Shown: positions 34,718 through 43,902 of the stretch, in pieces
Layout: the number at the start of each line of letters is the position of its first letter
Position numbering within the stretch: position 1 is the first letter of the stretch
NCBI RefSeq assembly: GCF_012972705.2
Contig: NZ_JABCSC020000002.1
Coordinates: forward strand, 372,001-436,000
DNA: 64,000 nt
Direction of reading: 5' to 3'
Origin: Uliginosibacterium aquaticum
GTDB lineage: Bacteria > Pseudomonadota > Gammaproteobacteria > Burkholderiales > Rhodocyclaceae
Made by a program: the position numbers and the translations under genes
Notes under the pieces: generated by a model
The model's input: the letters and a program-made list of their open reading frames with translations, nothing else
Databases searched by the model: none
Told to the model about the DNA's origin: nothing

Positions 34718-35983
34718 TCATGCCCTGCCCTTACCCGCGACCGAATAATTCACCTGGGTGTTGCGGGTCTTCATGAAGTCCTCGACGCTCTCGCCACGCA
34801 TGGCGGCGTAGATATGCAGGTTGGGCACGCCCAGCGTGGCGCCGAGTTTTTCGAGCATGAAGAAGATCACGCCGTAGTGGATCAGGCCGCGCCAGTCGCG
34901 GCGGCGGATCAGGTCGCGCTCGGTTTCGCTCAAGCCGGCCGCTTCGAAAGAGGCTTCAGGATCGGCGAGGAAGGCCGCGCGGTGCTCGGGGCGGATCATC
35001 TCGTGCAGGTAGCGGTTGATGCGGTAGGCCCGCACGCTGCGTTCCAGATCAAAGGGATAGGTGCCCTGCAGCTTTTCGACGCCTGCCAGCTGCTCGCCCA
35101 TGCGGGCGCGGTGGCGGGCCTGCTGGGCGCCGCTCGCGGGGCGACCTTCGTCTTCGAGGATCAGGGTGGCGATGCCGGTCATCGAGGGCAGGTAGTAGGA
35201 GCTGTGCAGGCGCTTCACATTGGCCGAGAGCGCGCCGCGCATGATCAGCCACATGATCACTTCAGCGCCTTCCAGCCCGCCCAGTTCGGCATATTCGGCG
35301 TGGGTCATGCCGGCGAGCTGGGCCGGGTCCTGCGTGATCAGGTCGAGGAACTGGTGATCCCACTCGGTGTTGTTGAAGCCGGCACGCTCGCCGTGCACCT
35401 GATGCGAGAGGCCGCCGGTGGCGACCACCGCCACCTTGAGGTCTTCCGGATAGCTCTCCACGGCGCGGCGCAGGGCCTGGCCCAGCTTGTAGCAGCGCGC
35501 CGCGCTCGGGATCGGGAACTGCAGCACGCCGACCTGCAATGGCACCACGGTGGTGGGCCACTGATTGGCCGGCCGGTCGAGCAGCACCGACATCGGCGAG
35601 AAGAAGCCGTGGTCCAGCGGTTTGTCCTGGAAGAAGGACATGTCGAACTCGTCGGTCACCAGGCTGGTGGCAATGTGCCGGGCCAGTGCCGGGTGGCCGG
35701 CCGCGGGCGGCAGGTCGCGCGCGCCGCCACCTTCGTCCGCCACCGCGTATTGCTCGCCCACGCCCAGCGCGAAGGCCGAGTAGTGATCGAAGAAGAAAGA
35801 GGTGACGTGATCGTTGAACACGTAGATCAGCACATCCGGTTTCTGTTCGCGGAACCAGGCGCGCAGCGGCTCGAAGGCCGTGAAGATCGGCGCCCAGGCC
35901 GGATCGTTCTGCTTGCTGTGGTCGTAGGCGAAGCCGATGGTGGGGGTATGCGAAACCGCCACGCCGCCAATGATTCTTGCCAT
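34718..35983 (-). CDS. galA: Gallate dioxygenase (fused LigB-LigA type extradiol dioxygenase)
   Basis: 421 residues from the ATG at 35983, 5 bases after GGAG; an earlier ATG at 36001 lies before that site. The N-terminal LigB-type catalytic domain (about residues 1-285) carries probable Fe(II) ligands H12 (AVSHTPT) and H59 (FNDHVTSFF). The C-terminal LigA-like helical domain (RINRYLHEMIRPEHRAAFL) is fused, and the length matches GalA/DesB. It cleaves gallate to 4-oxalomesaconate. Last gene of the catabolic operon. Confidence 0.9.
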   Translation of the reverse strand: MARIIGGVAVSHTPTIGFAYDHSKQNDPAWAPIFTAFEPLRAWFREQKPDVLIYVFNDHVTSFFFDHYSAFALGVGEQYAVADEGGGARDLPPAAGHPALARHIATSLVTDEFDMSFFQDKPLDHGFFSPMSVLLDRPANQWPTTVVPLQVGVLQFPIPSAARCYKLGQALRRAVESYPEDLKVAVVATGGLSHQVHGERAGFNNTEWDHQFLDLITQDPAQLAGMTHAEYAELGGLEGAEVIMWLIMRGALSANVKRLHSSYYLPSMTGIATLILEDEGRPASGAQQARHRARMGEQLAGVEKLQGTYPFDLERSVRAYRINRYLHEMIRPEHRAAFLADPEASFEAAGLSETERDLIRRRDWRGLIHYGVIFFMLEKLGATLGVPNLHIYAAMRGESVEDFMKTRNTQVNYSVAGKGRA

Positions 35984-35997
35984 TCCTGTCTCCTTCT

Positions 35998-37086
35998 TCA
36001 TTCGGCTGCGGCTTCGCGCTGGGAGGCGCGTGCTGCAGCATAGACAACACCATCGAAAAGTTTGCGGGCGCTCAGGATCAATCCTGCCGAGCGAAATGCG
36101 CCCGCGCCATCGGTTTCTACCTGCACCCGCGTGGCGCCCGAGGGATGCTCGATGCGCATGGCCTTGCTGGCGCCGGCCGGCACCTGCGCTAGGCCTTCAG
36201 CCACGCTGCCGGGCAGCGCTGCTGCGGTGGCCACACTGAGCGCGCCGAACACGCCGATGCCGGCATGGCAACGGTGCGGGATAAAACTGCGGGTGTTGAT
36301 AACCCCGCCGTCTTGCGGCGCGCTGATCAGCGTCATCTTGGGCACCGACTGCTTGCTGACATCGCCCAGCTTCATGAGCGGCCCAGCTTCCAGGCGGATC
36401 GCTTCGAGCCGCGCCTTGAGCGACTCGTCGGCATCCAACTCGGCACGCGTCTCGTCGCCCCGGCAGCCCAGATCTGCGGCGCGAATCAGCACCACCGGCA
36501 TGCCATTGTCGATACAGGTGACGTCCACGCCCTGAATCCTGTCGCGGGCCCGGCCGGTCGGCAGCAGCGCGCCGCAGGAGGAGCCGGCCGTGTCGCTGAA
36601 GAACAGCGGGATCGGCGCCGCCGTGCCAGGCACCCCATCGAGTGCCGCGTCACCCGCGTACTCGACGCGCCCCTCAGGCGTCTGCACCCGGGCCTCGGCG
36701 ATCTGGCCGGTGTTCTCCATGTAGATGCGCACCAGGGTCTCTGCGCCCTGAGGCGCGACCAGCCCGCGCTCGATGGCGAAGGGGGCGACGCCGGCGAGCA
36801 GGTTGCCGCAGTTCTGTGCATCGCTCACCAGCGGCTGATCGACGAATACCTGCAGGAACAGGTAGTCGACATCCACACCGGGGCGCTGCGACTTGCGCAC
36901 GACCGCGACCTTGGAAGTGAGCGGATCAGCGCCGCCCATGCCGTCGATCTGGCGCGTATCGGGCGAGCCCATCACGGCGAGCAGGAAGGCGTCGCGCTCG
37001 GCCTGGTCGGCCGGCAGGTCCTCGGCGAGGAAGTAGCCGCCCTTGGAGCTGCCGCCGCGCATCCACATGCAGCGGGCACTATTCAT
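35998..37086 (-). CDS. galD: 4-oxalomesaconate tautomerase (PrpF family)
   Basis: 362 residues. PrpF-family start [20 protein letters not shown], plus [22 protein letters not shown] and [18 protein letters not shown], which are diagnostic. In the gallate pathway this enzyme tautomerises the keto form of 4-oxalomesaconate to the enol form used by the hydratase. The start overlaps the aldolase stop by eight bases, and the end lies 14 bases before the dioxygenase start. Confidence 0.9.
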   Translation of the reverse strand: MNSARCMWMRGGSSKGGYFLAEDLPADQAERDAFLLAVMGSPDTRQIDGMGGADPLTSKVAVVRKSQRPGVDVDYLFLQVFVDQPLVSDAQNCGNLLAGVAPFAIERGLVAPQGAETLVRIYMENTGQIAEARVQTPEGRVEYAGDAALDGVPGTAAPIPLFFSDTAGSSCGALLPTGRARDRIQGVDVTCIDNGMPVVLIRAADLGCRGDETRAELDADESLKARLEAIRLEAGPLMKLGDVSKQSVPKMTLISAPQDGGVINTRSFIPHRCHAGIGVFGALSVATAAALPGSVAEGLAQVPAGASKAMRIEHPSGATRVQVETDGAGAFRSAGLILSARKLFDGVVYAAARASQREAAAE

Positions 37087-37765
37087 AGCGCAGGCCGGCT
37101 TTCGCGAGGGTGTCGCGCAGGTTGTACATGTCCAGCCCCAGTTCGCCGGCCGCGAAGCGGGCGCGCTTGGCGCCTTCGTTGTCTTCGCGGGCCTGAGCGG
37201 CGGCGGCGACCTCGGCGGCCAGCGCGGCCGGCACGATCACCACGCCATCGTCATCGGCGACGACCACATCGCCCGGATTGACCAGCGCGCCGGCACACAC
37301 CACCGGGATATTCACCGAGCCGAGCGTGGCGCGGGTGCAGCCCTTGGCGTGAATTGCCCGGCTGAAGACCGGGAAGCTCATCGCGGTGAGATCCTTCACG
37401 TCACGCACGCCGCCATCGATGACCAGACCTTTCGCGCCACGGGCACGGTAGGAAGTGGCCAGCAGATCGCCGAAGAAGCCATCAGTACTGTCGGAGGTGC
37501 AGGCGGCGATGACCACGTCGCCCGGGCGGATCTGCTCGGCCGCCACATGCAGCATCCAGTTGTCGCCCGGCTGCAGCAGCACGGTCACGGCCGTGCCGCA
37601 CAGATGCGCACCGGCGTAGATCGGGCGGATCGTGGGTTTCAACAGCCCCACGCGGCCCATGGCCTCGTGAATGGTCGCCACGCCGAAGCGCGAGAGGTGT
37701 TCGACGGCGGCCGGGTCGGCGCGCTCGATCTGCGTGCGCACCACGCCAAGATTGTTCAGTTGCAT
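37079..37765 (-). CDS. ligK: 4-carboxy-4-hydroxy-2-oxoadipate aldolase
   Basis: 228 residues from the ATG at 37765 ([18 protein letters not shown]), which has GAGGAG upstream. RraA-like fold; the catalytic segments [22 protein letters not shown] and [19 protein letters not shown] match the CHA/HMG aldolases (LigK/GalC/ProA). It splits the hydrated product to pyruvate and oxaloacetate, the final step of the gallate/protocatechuate 4,5-cleavage route. Confidence 0.9.
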   Translation of the reverse strand: MQLNNLGVVRTQIERADPAAVEHLSRFGVATIHEAMGRVGLLKPTIRPIYAGAHLCGTAVTVLLQPGDNWMLHVAAEQIRPGDVVIAACTSDSTDGFFGDLLATSYRARGAKGLVIDGGVRDVKDLTAMSFPVFSRAIHAKGCTRATLGSVNIPVVCAGALVNPGDVVVADDDGVVIVPAALAAEVAAAAQAREDNEGAKRARFAAGELGLDMYNLRDTLAKAGLRYE

Positions 37766-37775
37766 GCTGCTCTCC

Positions 37776-38801
37776 TCAGCGCCCACGGGCTTTCAGTTGC
37801 GCATCGAGGCGCGGATAGACGCGGCGGGCATTGCCCTCAAAGATCTGCGCGCGCTCGGCGTCGGACAAGGCGGCCGCGTTGATGTAACGCCGGGTGTCAT
37901 CGAAGTGATGGCCCGTCTCCGGGTCGATACCGCGCACTGCGCCGATCATTTCGGAGGCGAACAAGACGTTCTCGACCGGGATCACGCGGGTCAGCAGGTC
38001 GATGCCCGGCTGGTGATAGACACAGGTGTCGAAGAAGATGTTTTTCAACAGGTGTTCGCTGAGCAAGGGTTTCTTGAGCTCCTGCGCGAGGCCACGGTAA
38101 CGCCCCCAGTGATAAGGCGCGGCGCCGCCGCCGTGCGGGATTACGAAGCGCAGGCTCGGGAAATCGCGGAACAGATCGCCCTGGATCAGCTGCATCACGG
38201 CCGTGGTGTCGGCATTGATGTAGTGCGCGCCGGTGGTGTGGAAGCAGGCCTTGCAGCTGGTGCTGACGTGGATCATCGCCGGGATGTCCAGCTCCACCAT
38301 TTTTTCGTAGAGCGGATACCAGTGGCGGTCGGTCAGCGGCGGGCTGCTCCAGTGCCCGCCGGAGGGATCCGGGTTGAGGTTGAGGCCGACAAAGCCGTAT
38401 TCCTTCACGCATTTTTCCAGCTCGGCAATGCAGCTCGCCGGATCCACACCGGGCGACTGCGGCAGCATTGCCGCGCCCACGAAGCGCTCCGGGAAGAGTT
38501 GCGCAACGCGATGGCACAGCTCGTTGCACAGCGCTGCCCAGGTGGCGGAGACCTGGAAGTCGCCGATGTGGTGGGCCATGAAGCTGGCGCGCGGCGAGAA
38601 CAGCGTGAGGTCGATGCCGCGCTCGTTCATCTTGGCAAGCTGGTTGAGCTCGATGCTCTCGCGCAGCTCGTCGTCGCTGATTTTCAGCTCGGAGGCCTTC
38701 GGCATGGCCGAGGGATCCTTGATGCCGGCGATCTGGCGCTGGCGCCAGGCTTCGAGGGCGGCCGGTGCGGTGGTGTAGTGACCATGGCAGTCGATGATCA
38801 T
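37776..38801 (-). CDS. ligJ: 4-oxalomesaconate hydratase (amidohydrolase type)
   Basis: 341 residues. Amidohydrolase fold with the N-terminal metal site DCHGHYTT (H6, H8) and later H ligands in IHVSTSC and [16 protein letters not shown]. This is the LigJ type of hydratase used in Sphingobium, rather than the PIG-L-type GalB of Pseudomonas putida. It adds water to 4-oxalomesaconate. It ends 10 bases before the aldolase start. Confidence 0.9.
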   Translation of the reverse strand: MIIDCHGHYTTAPAALEAWRQRQIAGIKDPSAMPKASELKISDDELRESIELNQLAKMNERGIDLTLFSPRASFMAHHIGDFQVSATWAALCNELCHRVAQLFPERFVGAAMLPQSPGVDPASCIAELEKCVKEYGFVGLNLNPDPSGGHWSSPPLTDRHWYPLYEKMVELDIPAMIHVSTSCKACFHTTGAHYINADTTAVMQLIQGDLFRDFPSLRFVIPHGGGAAPYHWGRYRGLAQELKKPLLSEHLLKNIFFDTCVYHQPGIDLLTRVIPVENVLFASEMIGAVRGIDPETGHHFDDTRRYINAAALSDAERAQIFEGNARRVYPRLDAQLKARGR

Positions 38802-38825
38802 GATGCTTGGATTCCTTGCTTCAGT

Positions 38826-39377
38826 TCAGATGTAGGGCAGTTTCTGCGGCGCATGGCGCATGTGCAGGGCCAGCCCGAGGGCCGCCATGTGGCTGCCGTT
38901 GCGGCCGAGGATGCGCTGGCACAGCGGCAGGAACTCGCGCTCCTCGAAGTCCGCATGGGCGCGGTAGCGGCTCACCAGCTCACCCGCCAGCGCGCCATCG
39001 AGCGGCTCGACATGGCCATTGGCGAGGCGCTTGAGCTGCGGCGCGAGGCGATACCAGAGCACTTCGATGGCGCGGTGCTCTTCGGTCAGGCGTTGCACCA
39101 TGGCCTGCACCCTGGCGGCTTCCTCGCCGGCCACCGCGCTGGCCTGCACGGCGGTGAAGAGCTCGCGCTCTTCCTCCTCGTGATGGGCCAGCATGGCTTC
39201 GGCGAAGAAACGCTGGGTTTGCCCGGCGAGCTCCCGGGCGCGGGTCGCGGCAGCGGCCAGCGCCGGCAGTTCGCCCAGCGCACCAAGATGCGTGAGGATG
39301 CCTTCATGGCAGTGCGAGAAGCTCTCCAGCGGGGAGTCTTCCGGCGCGTCGGGTTTGCCGGGCACTTCAGCACTCAC
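38826..39377 (-). CDS. Hemerythrin-like domain protein
   Basis: 183 residues from a GTG at 39377, preceded by GGAGGTG. Four-helix hemerythrin-like pattern with putative metal ligands: SHCHEGILTHLG, AHHEEEERELF, EEHRAIEVLWY and HADFEEREFLP. Such domains bind a di-iron centre and may sense or store oxygen or iron. Located in the middle of the gallate operon between the TRAP binding protein and the hydratase, where it could supply or protect the Fe(II) of the dioxygenase (inference). Confidence 0.82.
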   Translation of the reverse strand: MSAEVPGKPDAPEDSPLESFSHCHEGILTHLGALGELPALAAAATRARELAGQTQRFFAEAMLAHHEEEERELFTAVQASAVAGEEAARVQAMVQRLTEEHRAIEVLWYRLAPQLKRLANGHVEPLDGALAGELVSRYRAHADFEEREFLPLCQRILGRNGSHMAALGLALHMRHAPQKLPYI

Positions 39378-39416
39378 GATGCCACCTCCATTTCTTGAGC
39401 ATTCATCGGCATGGGC

Positions 39417-40466
39417 TTATTTGATGGCGGCCGAATGCTTGGCGATTAGCGCCTTGGCCCCATTGAGCAGTTGCTGCCCGTTGTAGCCCTTGCCGTTCAT
39501 CTCGCTGACCCAGGAGGCCTTCAGCGGCTCGGCCACTTTCTTCCAGTTGTCCAGCTCGGCCTTCGGGATCACGTAGGTGGTGTTGTGGGTGGTGAGCTTC
39601 TTGCCCTCGGCATCGGCCTGCAGGAAGGCCTTGCCGATCTGGCCAGAAAGCTCCACGCCGCTGTTGTGGTCGATCACTTTCTTCAGGTCGGCCGGCAGCG
39701 AGTCGTACTTGGCCTTGTTCATCGCGAAGATGAAGGTCGAGGTGTAGAAGGCGGGCTCGGCTGGGTCGGTTTCGCTGTGGTACTTCACGAGCTCCTGGAT
39801 CTTCACCGAGGGCACCACTTCGTAGGGCACCACTGCGCCATCGATCACGCCCTTGGCCAGTGCGTCGCCCACCTGCGGCACCGGCATGCTTACCGGCGTG
39901 GCGCCGAGCATGGCGATGAACTTGTTGGTGAGGCGGGTCGGCGCACGCAGCTTCATGCCTTTCAGATCGGCTGAGGTGCGCACCTGCTTGCTGGTGGTGT
40001 GGAAAACGCCATCACCGTGCACATGGAAGGCCAGCGGCTTCACATCCTTGAACTCGGCGCGGGCAAATTGATCGACGTAGTCCCACAGCGCGCGGCTGGT
40101 GGCTTCCGGGCTCTGCATCATGAAAGGCAGCTCGAAGGCTTCCACCATCGGGAAGCGGCCTGCGGTGTAGCCCGGCAGGGCCCACACGACGTCGGCCACG
40201 CCATCGCGCACCTGCTCGTAGAGCTGGGCCGGAGTGCCGCCGAGCTGCATCGAGGGATAGATCTGGCACTTCATGCGTTCGTTCGATTCCTTGGCGATCT
40301 TCTCGCACCAGGGCGTGATGAACAGGGTGTTGGCCAAGGAGCTGATCGGCAGGTGAAAGTGCAGCTTGAGCGTGACGACGGGGTCGGCAGCCAGCGCCGG
40401 GGTGGCTGCCAGCGCCAGCAATGCGAGGCTGCAGACTTTGCCGATCATCTTCTGTTGGGTCTTCAT
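39417..40466 (-). CDS. dctP: TRAP transporter substrate-binding protein DctP
   Basis: 349 residues; signal peptide MKTQQKMIGKVCSLALLALAATPALA. The mature protein shows the DctP fold: ISSLANTLFITPWCEKIAKESN, PSMQLGGTPAQLYEQVRDGVADVVW and LKGMKLRAPTRLTNKF, with the conserved Arg in the last motif likely to bind the carboxylate. Probably captures gallate or a related aromatic acid for uptake. Part of a dctQ-dctM-dctP set at the head of the catabolic operon. Confidence 0.92.
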   Translation of the reverse strand: MKTQQKMIGKVCSLALLALAATPALAADPVVTLKLHFHLPISSLANTLFITPWCEKIAKESNERMKCQIYPSMQLGGTPAQLYEQVRDGVADVVWALPGYTAGRFPMVEAFELPFMMQSPEATSRALWDYVDQFARAEFKDVKPLAFHVHGDGVFHTTSKQVRTSADLKGMKLRAPTRLTNKFIAMLGATPVSMPVPQVGDALAKGVIDGAVVPYEVVPSVKIQELVKYHSETDPAEPAFYTSTFIFAMNKAKYDSLPADLKKVIDHNSGVELSGQIGKAFLQADAEGKKLTTHNTTYVIPKAELDNWKKVAEPLKASWVSEMNGKGYNGQQLLNGAKALIAKHSAAIK

Positions 40467-40527
40467 GGTCTTGTCTCCTTGTCGGGTCGGGTGAAGCAGT
40501 GGGCTTGAGGTGGGGCGGGCTGCGGGA

Positions 40528-41850
40528 TCAGGTCAGCAGATGCACCAGCCACAGCGCGAGGCCGGGGAAGGCGATGAGCAGACCAAGACGGATGACATCG
40601 GTGATCAGGAAGGGGATCACGCCCTTGTAGGTCTCGCTCATCGGCACATCTCTGGCGAGGCCATTCATGATGTAGACGTTCAGGCCCACCGGCGGGAAGA
40701 TCATGCCGATCTCGCACACGGTGAGGATCAGGATGCCGAACCACAGCGATTTGTCCGCCATGCCGAGGCCGAAGAAGTCCAGACCCATGATCACCGGGAA
40801 GAGCGTCGGCACCGTGAGGAGGATCATCGACATCTCGTCCATCACACAGCCGAGGATCACGTAGAAGAGCATCAGCCCGGCCATCACCAGCAGCGGGCTC
40901 AGCTGCAGGTGGCCCACCATGTCAGCCAGCTGGGCCGGCAGCTGGGAGAGCGCCAGTGCGGCGTTGATCATGTCGGCGCCCAGGAAGATCAGGAAGATCA
41001 TGCCGCTGGTCTGGGCCGTGGTGCGCACCGCGCTGATCAGCTTGGCGCGGCTCATCTGGCGCGTGACGAGGGTGATCAGGAAGGTCAGCAACGCGCCAAT
41101 CGCGGCGCCTTCGGTGGCAGTGAAGAAGCCGCCGTAGATGCCGCCGAAGACCATCCCAAAGATCAGCGCGATATGCCAGACCTGCTTGCCGTAGCTCACG
41201 ACTTCACGCAGCGAGGCCGGCTTGGCTGCCGGCGCCTGCTCGGGGTGAATCCGCACGGTGACCATGATCGCCAGCATGTAGCCGATGGCGGCCAGCAGCG
41301 CCGGCACATAGGCGGCGAGGAACATCTTGGTGATGTTCTGCTCGGTGAGGATGGCATACACCATCAGGGTCACCGAAGGCGGCAGCAGCACACCCATGGT
41401 GCCGCCGGAGGCCAGCGCGGCGGTGGCCAGCCGGCCGGAGTAGTCGATGCGGCGCATCTGCGGGTAGGCCACCTGGGCAATCGTCGCGGTGGTGGCCACG
41501 GTGGAGCCGGAGATCGAGCCGAAGGCGGCGCAGGCCAGCACCCCGGCCATCGCCATGCCGCCGCGGAAGCGCCCGAGCAGCGCATTGGCGAAGTCGAAGA
41601 GTGCGCGCGCCAAGCCGCCTTGCACGGCCAAAGCGCCCATCAGCATGAAGAGCGGAATCACCGACAGGTCATACACCGACACCCGGCCATACACCGCGCC
41701 CTTCAGATGCGAGAGCAGCGGCAACCAGCCAGAGAGCGCGAGATAACCCAGCGCGCCGGGCACGAACATCGACACGGCAATCGGCGCCCGCAGTGCCATC
41801 AGCACCAGCATGCCGCCGAACATCGAGAGGCCAATCGAAAACGTGTTCAT
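40528..41850 (-). CDS. dctM: TRAP transporter large permease DctM
   Basis: 440 residues from the ATG at 41850 (MNTFSIGLSMFGGMLVLMALRAPIAVSMF), with about a dozen membrane segments. DctM signatures include GGLARALFDFANALLG, GVLLPPSVTLMVYAI and FPPVGLNVYIMNGLA. It is the sodium-coupled transport subunit. The start overlaps the dctQ stop by four bases (ATGA). Confidence 0.93.
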   Translation of the reverse strand: MNTFSIGLSMFGGMLVLMALRAPIAVSMFVPGALGYLALSGWLPLLSHLKGAVYGRVSVYDLSVIPLFMLMGALAVQGGLARALFDFANALLGRFRGGMAMAGVLACAAFGSISGSTVATTATIAQVAYPQMRRIDYSGRLATAALASGGTMGVLLPPSVTLMVYAILTEQNITKMFLAAYVPALLAAIGYMLAIMVTVRIHPEQAPAAKPASLREVVSYGKQVWHIALIFGMVFGGIYGGFFTATEGAAIGALLTFLITLVTRQMSRAKLISAVRTTAQTSGMIFLIFLGADMINAALALSQLPAQLADMVGHLQLSPLLVMAGLMLFYVILGCVMDEMSMILLTVPTLFPVIMGLDFFGLGMADKSLWFGILILTVCEIGMIFPPVGLNVYIMNGLARDVPMSETYKGVIPFLITDVIRLGLLIAFPGLALWLVHLLT

Positions 41851-42362
41851 GCCGCCACTCCTGCTTCGCCGCGCAGCTGGCACAGCGTCTGATACAGGCC
41901 GATGACCACGGCGAGCGCAAGGCCCGGCAGCATCAGCAGATAGGCGATCCACAGCGGAAAGTTCATCAGCATTGAGGCTTCGCCGGTCGCGCGGATGTCG
42001 ATGCAGCCCACCGCCACGCGCCAACAAATCAGTGCCAGCATCAGGGTGTAGAGCAGGCTGCCGAGGCCATCGAGCCATTCCTGCTTGCGGGCGGACAGGC
42101 CGGTGGTAAAGAAGTCCACGATGATGTTGGCGCGGCGGTACTGGGTATAGGGCAGAAAGGAGGCCACCACGACCGCCGAGCCCAGCTGCACCAGTTCCAC
42201 ATCGCCGAGGATGGGATTGGCGAAAAAAGTTCGGCCGATCACGCTGGCCACCGTCATGCCGGCCATGCTCACCAGCACCGTGCCGCCAATGCTGGCGCTG
42301 ATGTCGCAGAGGCGACCGAGCCAGCGCTCGATCGGGCGCATTTGTTCAATGTTCGACTGCAT
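41847..42362 (-). CDS. dctQ: TRAP transporter small permease DctQ
   Basis: 171 residues from the ATG at 42362, which has GGAG 6 bases upstream; the frame extends 23 codons further but lacks a site. Four membrane helices with the DctQ pattern (NIIVDFFTTGLSARKQEWLDGLGSLL, LNFPLWIAYLLMLPGLAL). It partners DctM. First gene of the gallate operon, facing the LysR regulator. Confidence 0.9.
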   Translation of the reverse strand: MQSNIEQMRPIERWLGRLCDISASIGGTVLVSMAGMTVASVIGRTFFANPILGDVELVQLGSAVVVASFLPYTQYRRANIIVDFFTTGLSARKQEWLDGLGSLLYTLMLALICWRVAVGCIDIRATGEASMLMNFPLWIAYLLMLPGLALAVVIGLYQTLCQLRGEAGVAA

Positions 42363-42538
42363 CTTGTCTCCGTTGGATCCACCTGCCCGACGCGTTGCGT
42401 GCGCGCCAGAGCGGTCTGTGTTGCTCGCCACACCCGGCTTTCTTGAGAAGCCTTCCGGTGGGCTGATCGAGTGAATCCAGTGTAGGCAGACTGCGTTGTC
42501 GGCTCGTTGCCGGCTGCTTATACTGCGTTCTGAAAATG

Positions 42539-42552
42539 TTATGTCAGCATAA
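42539..42552. promoter_or_regulatory. Candidate LysR operator in the dctQ/LysR divergent region
   Basis: TTATG-TCAG-CATAA is a 5-bp inverted repeat with a 4-base centre, in the 229-base gap between divergent starts. Such T/A-flanked dyads 40-60 bases before a LysR gene are typical autoregulatory sites. AGGA at 42581-42584 is the LysR ribosome site. Confidence 0.5.
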
Positions 42553-42591
42553 GTAAATTTTCGTTATGGCCTGCCAGATAAGGATTGTGCG

Positions 42592-43863
42592 ATGCATCTA
42601 GGTGAAAACCCTTATCAAGATTCGGGCGTGCTGGAGCCGCTTCAGCATTTGCGCAGTTTTCTCGCCGTGGCCCGCAGTGGCAGCGTGGCGCGGGCGGCCG
42701 AACTGGTCTTCAAGGCGGCTTCGGCGGTCACGCGTTCGGTCGGGGAGCTGGAAGAGGCGCTGGGCACGCCGCTCTTCGAGCGCCGCCCGCGCGGCATGCT
42801 GCTCAACGCCTATGGCGAGGCGGTGCAACTGCGTGCCGAGCGCATCGAAAGCGAGGTCAGTCTCGTGCTGGACGAGCTGGGCTGCAGCCGCAGCCAGCGC
42901 AACAGTCTGGCCAGTCTGCTGTTCTCCGGTCACAAGCTGCACCTGCTGATCAGCATGGCCGAGCAACGGAATGTGACGGCGGTGGCTGCGCGCCTGGGCA
43001 TCTCTCAGGCCGGCGCCAGCATGGCGCTGAAACGCTTTGAAACCGCCCTGAGCGCACCGCTATTCCAGCGCATGCAGCAGGGCTTGCTGCCGACCGATGC
43101 GGCCGCGCGCCTGCTGGTGCATGCCAAACTGATCGCGGCCGAGTTGCGCCACATGCAGTCGGATCTGGCCGCCATCGCCGGCAGCCTGGCCGGCCATGTC
43201 ACGGTAGGCGCGCTACCGCTCGGGCGCACCCTGATCGTGCCGGCCGGCATCGCGGCGGCGGTGGGACGCCACCCGCGTCTGCGCGTGAGCACGGTCGAAA
43301 GCCCTTACGAAGTGCTGCTTGCCGGCTTGCGCAGCGGTGACATCGACTTCATCTTCGGCGCCTTGCGCGCCGATCGCGATACGCAAGGGCTGCTGCTTGA
43401 GCCGCTGTTTGAAGACCGCCTGGGCATCCTCGCGCGTGCCGGCCATCCGCTCGCCGCGCGCGCGCGCATCCCGCTCGCCGATCTGCTGGATGAGCAATGG
43501 GTATTGCCGCGCCCCGATGCGCCGGGCCGGCGCCTCGTTGATGCGTCCTTCAGTGAGCTGGGGCTGGCGCCACCGCAGGCTTCGGTCGAGACCGGCGATC
43601 TGGCCATCCTGCGCAGCCTGCTGTTCTCCAGCGACATGCTCACCGCCATCTCGCCGCACCAGCTCTGTTTCGAGCTGGAGGCCGGCAAGCTCGTCGAATT
43701 ACCAGTCGAGCTGGGGCAGACGGTGCGCCAGATCGGCATCACCACCCGCGCCCATGCCCAGCTCTCGCCGGCCACCGAAGCAGTGCTGGCAGCGATCCGC
43801 CACCAGGTCAACCAGCTGCCGGCGCTGAGCAGCCAGACGCCCGGAGACGCTTTTGAAGCATAA
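42592..43863 (+). CDS. LysR-type regulator with two tandem HTH domains
   Basis: 423 residues, about 120 more than a normal LysR protein. Residues 17-76 form one LysR HTH (LRSFLAVARSGSVARAAEL, then TPLFERRPRGMLLNAYG). Residues 114-173 form a second (LHLLISMAEQRNVTAVAARL, then APLFQRMQQGLLPTDAAA). The effector-binding domain begins near residue 203 (VTVGALPLGRTLIVPAGIAA). It is divergent from the gallate/TRAP operon and very likely controls it in response to gallate or an intermediate. Confidence 0.9.
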   Translation: MHLGENPYQDSGVLEPLQHLRSFLAVARSGSVARAAELVFKAASAVTRSVGELEEALGTPLFERRPRGMLLNAYGEAVQLRAERIESEVSLVLDELGCSRSQRNSLASLLFSGHKLHLLISMAEQRNVTAVAARLGISQAGASMALKRFETALSAPLFQRMQQGLLPTDAAARLLVHAKLIAAELRHMQSDLAAIAGSLAGHVTVGALPLGRTLIVPAGIAAAVGRHPRLRVSTVESPYEVLLAGLRSGDIDFIFGALRADRDTQGLLLEPLFEDRLGILARAGHPLAARARIPLADLLDEQWVLPRPDAPGRRLVDASFSELGLAPPQASVETGDLAILRSLLFSSDMLTAISPHQLCFELEAGKLVELPVELGQTVRQIGITTRAHAQLSPATEAVLAAIRHQVNQLPALSSQTPGDAFEA

Positions 43864-43902
43864 TCCCCGCCTTTGCCCCACCGGGCTGATCGGACCTTAT
43901 CC

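Noticed and set aside
40510-41892. A 460-codon plus-strand frame opposite the TRAP permease genes
   Set aside because: His/Gln/Arg-rich translation without motifs; dctM is clear on the other strand.
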